The position numbers and the translations under genes are program-made. Of a stretch of DNA of 64,000 nucleotides, positions 64,000-64,000 are shown one piece after another. The notes beneath the pieces were generated by a model that searched no databases, was not told the origin of the DNA, and was given only the letters and a program-made list of their open reading frames with translations. Every line of letters starts with the position of its first letter. Position 1 is the stretch's first letter. Source of the DNA: an uncultured Coriobacteriales bacterium (lineage in GTDB: Bacteria > Actinomycetota > Coriobacteriia > Coriobacteriales > UMGS124); the NCBI GenBank assembly GCA_934654475.1, contig CAKUFZ010000004.1, positions 1 through 64,000 of the forward strand. The letters are read 5' to 3'.

Positions 64000-64000
64000 T

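Overview
The window looks like chromosomal DNA of a high-GC, strictly anaerobic actinobacterium, most likely class Coriobacteriia (Olsenella/Collinsella/Atopobium relatives). This is an inference from content. The genes use many GTG and TTG starts, DNA synthesis relies on an oxygen-sensitive class III ribonucleotide reductase (nrdD/nrdG), the aldo/keto reductase carries ferredoxin-type cysteine clusters, and the release factor 2 sequence around GGQ is of actinobacterial type. There is no rRNA operon, prophage, IS transposase or CRISPR array.

Layout, left to right. 1-7 kb: a truncated repeat-bearing lipoprotein, an ACT-domain protein, citrate synthase, a divergent trigger-factor-like chaperone with a HIT protein, and an MMPL/RND exporter. 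7-13 kb: tRNA-Lys(CUU), a three-gene flavin/redox cluster (Gx-type membrane protein, ApbE flavin transferase, NusG-domain-II protein), an aldo/keto reductase and a MATE exporter. 13-18 kb: an isolated, lower-GC AAA ATPase/nuclease-like gene behind a promoter framed by palindromes, then nrdG and nrdD separated by a repeat-rich intergenic region; a pair of NrdR-box-like sites lies in front of nrdD. 18-32 kb: a MenA-type prenyltransferase, the tilS-hpt-ftsH cluster, a small heat-shock protein, NAD synthetase with a decayed glutaminase domain, a GNAT enzyme, an LCP cell-wall ligase, glycerate kinase, glutamate racemase and RNase PH. 32-46 kb: tmRNA and smpB, a patatin, RNase R, ftsE/ftsX, a split transketolase, release factor 2 and secA. 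46-53 kb: a 1,112-residue STAND/BTAD regulator, tyrS and a class A penicillin-binding protein. 53-58 kb: an arginine operon argF-argR-argG-(45-aa membrane protein)-argH.

The most interesting system is at the right end (58,078-63,915). It is a dlt-like operon: adenylation enzyme, carrier protein, MBOAT acyltransferase and SGNH/DltD-like protein. A fold-type III PLP amino-acid decarboxylase is inserted between the ligase and the carrier gene and overlaps the ligase gene. Normal dlt operons load D-alanine and have no decarboxylase. The arrangement suggests that an amino acid is activated, decarboxylated (perhaps while on the carrier, as BtrK does in butirosin synthesis) and then moved to a cell-surface polymer as an amine-bearing acyl group. 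The adenylation pocket has a lysine at the position that often contacts an acidic side chain, so glutamate to 4-aminobutyrate is a testable guess.

Intergenic space is rich in structure: nested inverted repeats with shared ends (15.26-15.78 kb), a 45-bp direct repeat next to a long hairpin (34.06-34.32 kb), a 139-bp element bounded by 19-bp inverted repeats (7.33-7.47 kb), and a long stem in the citrate synthase leader (901-982).
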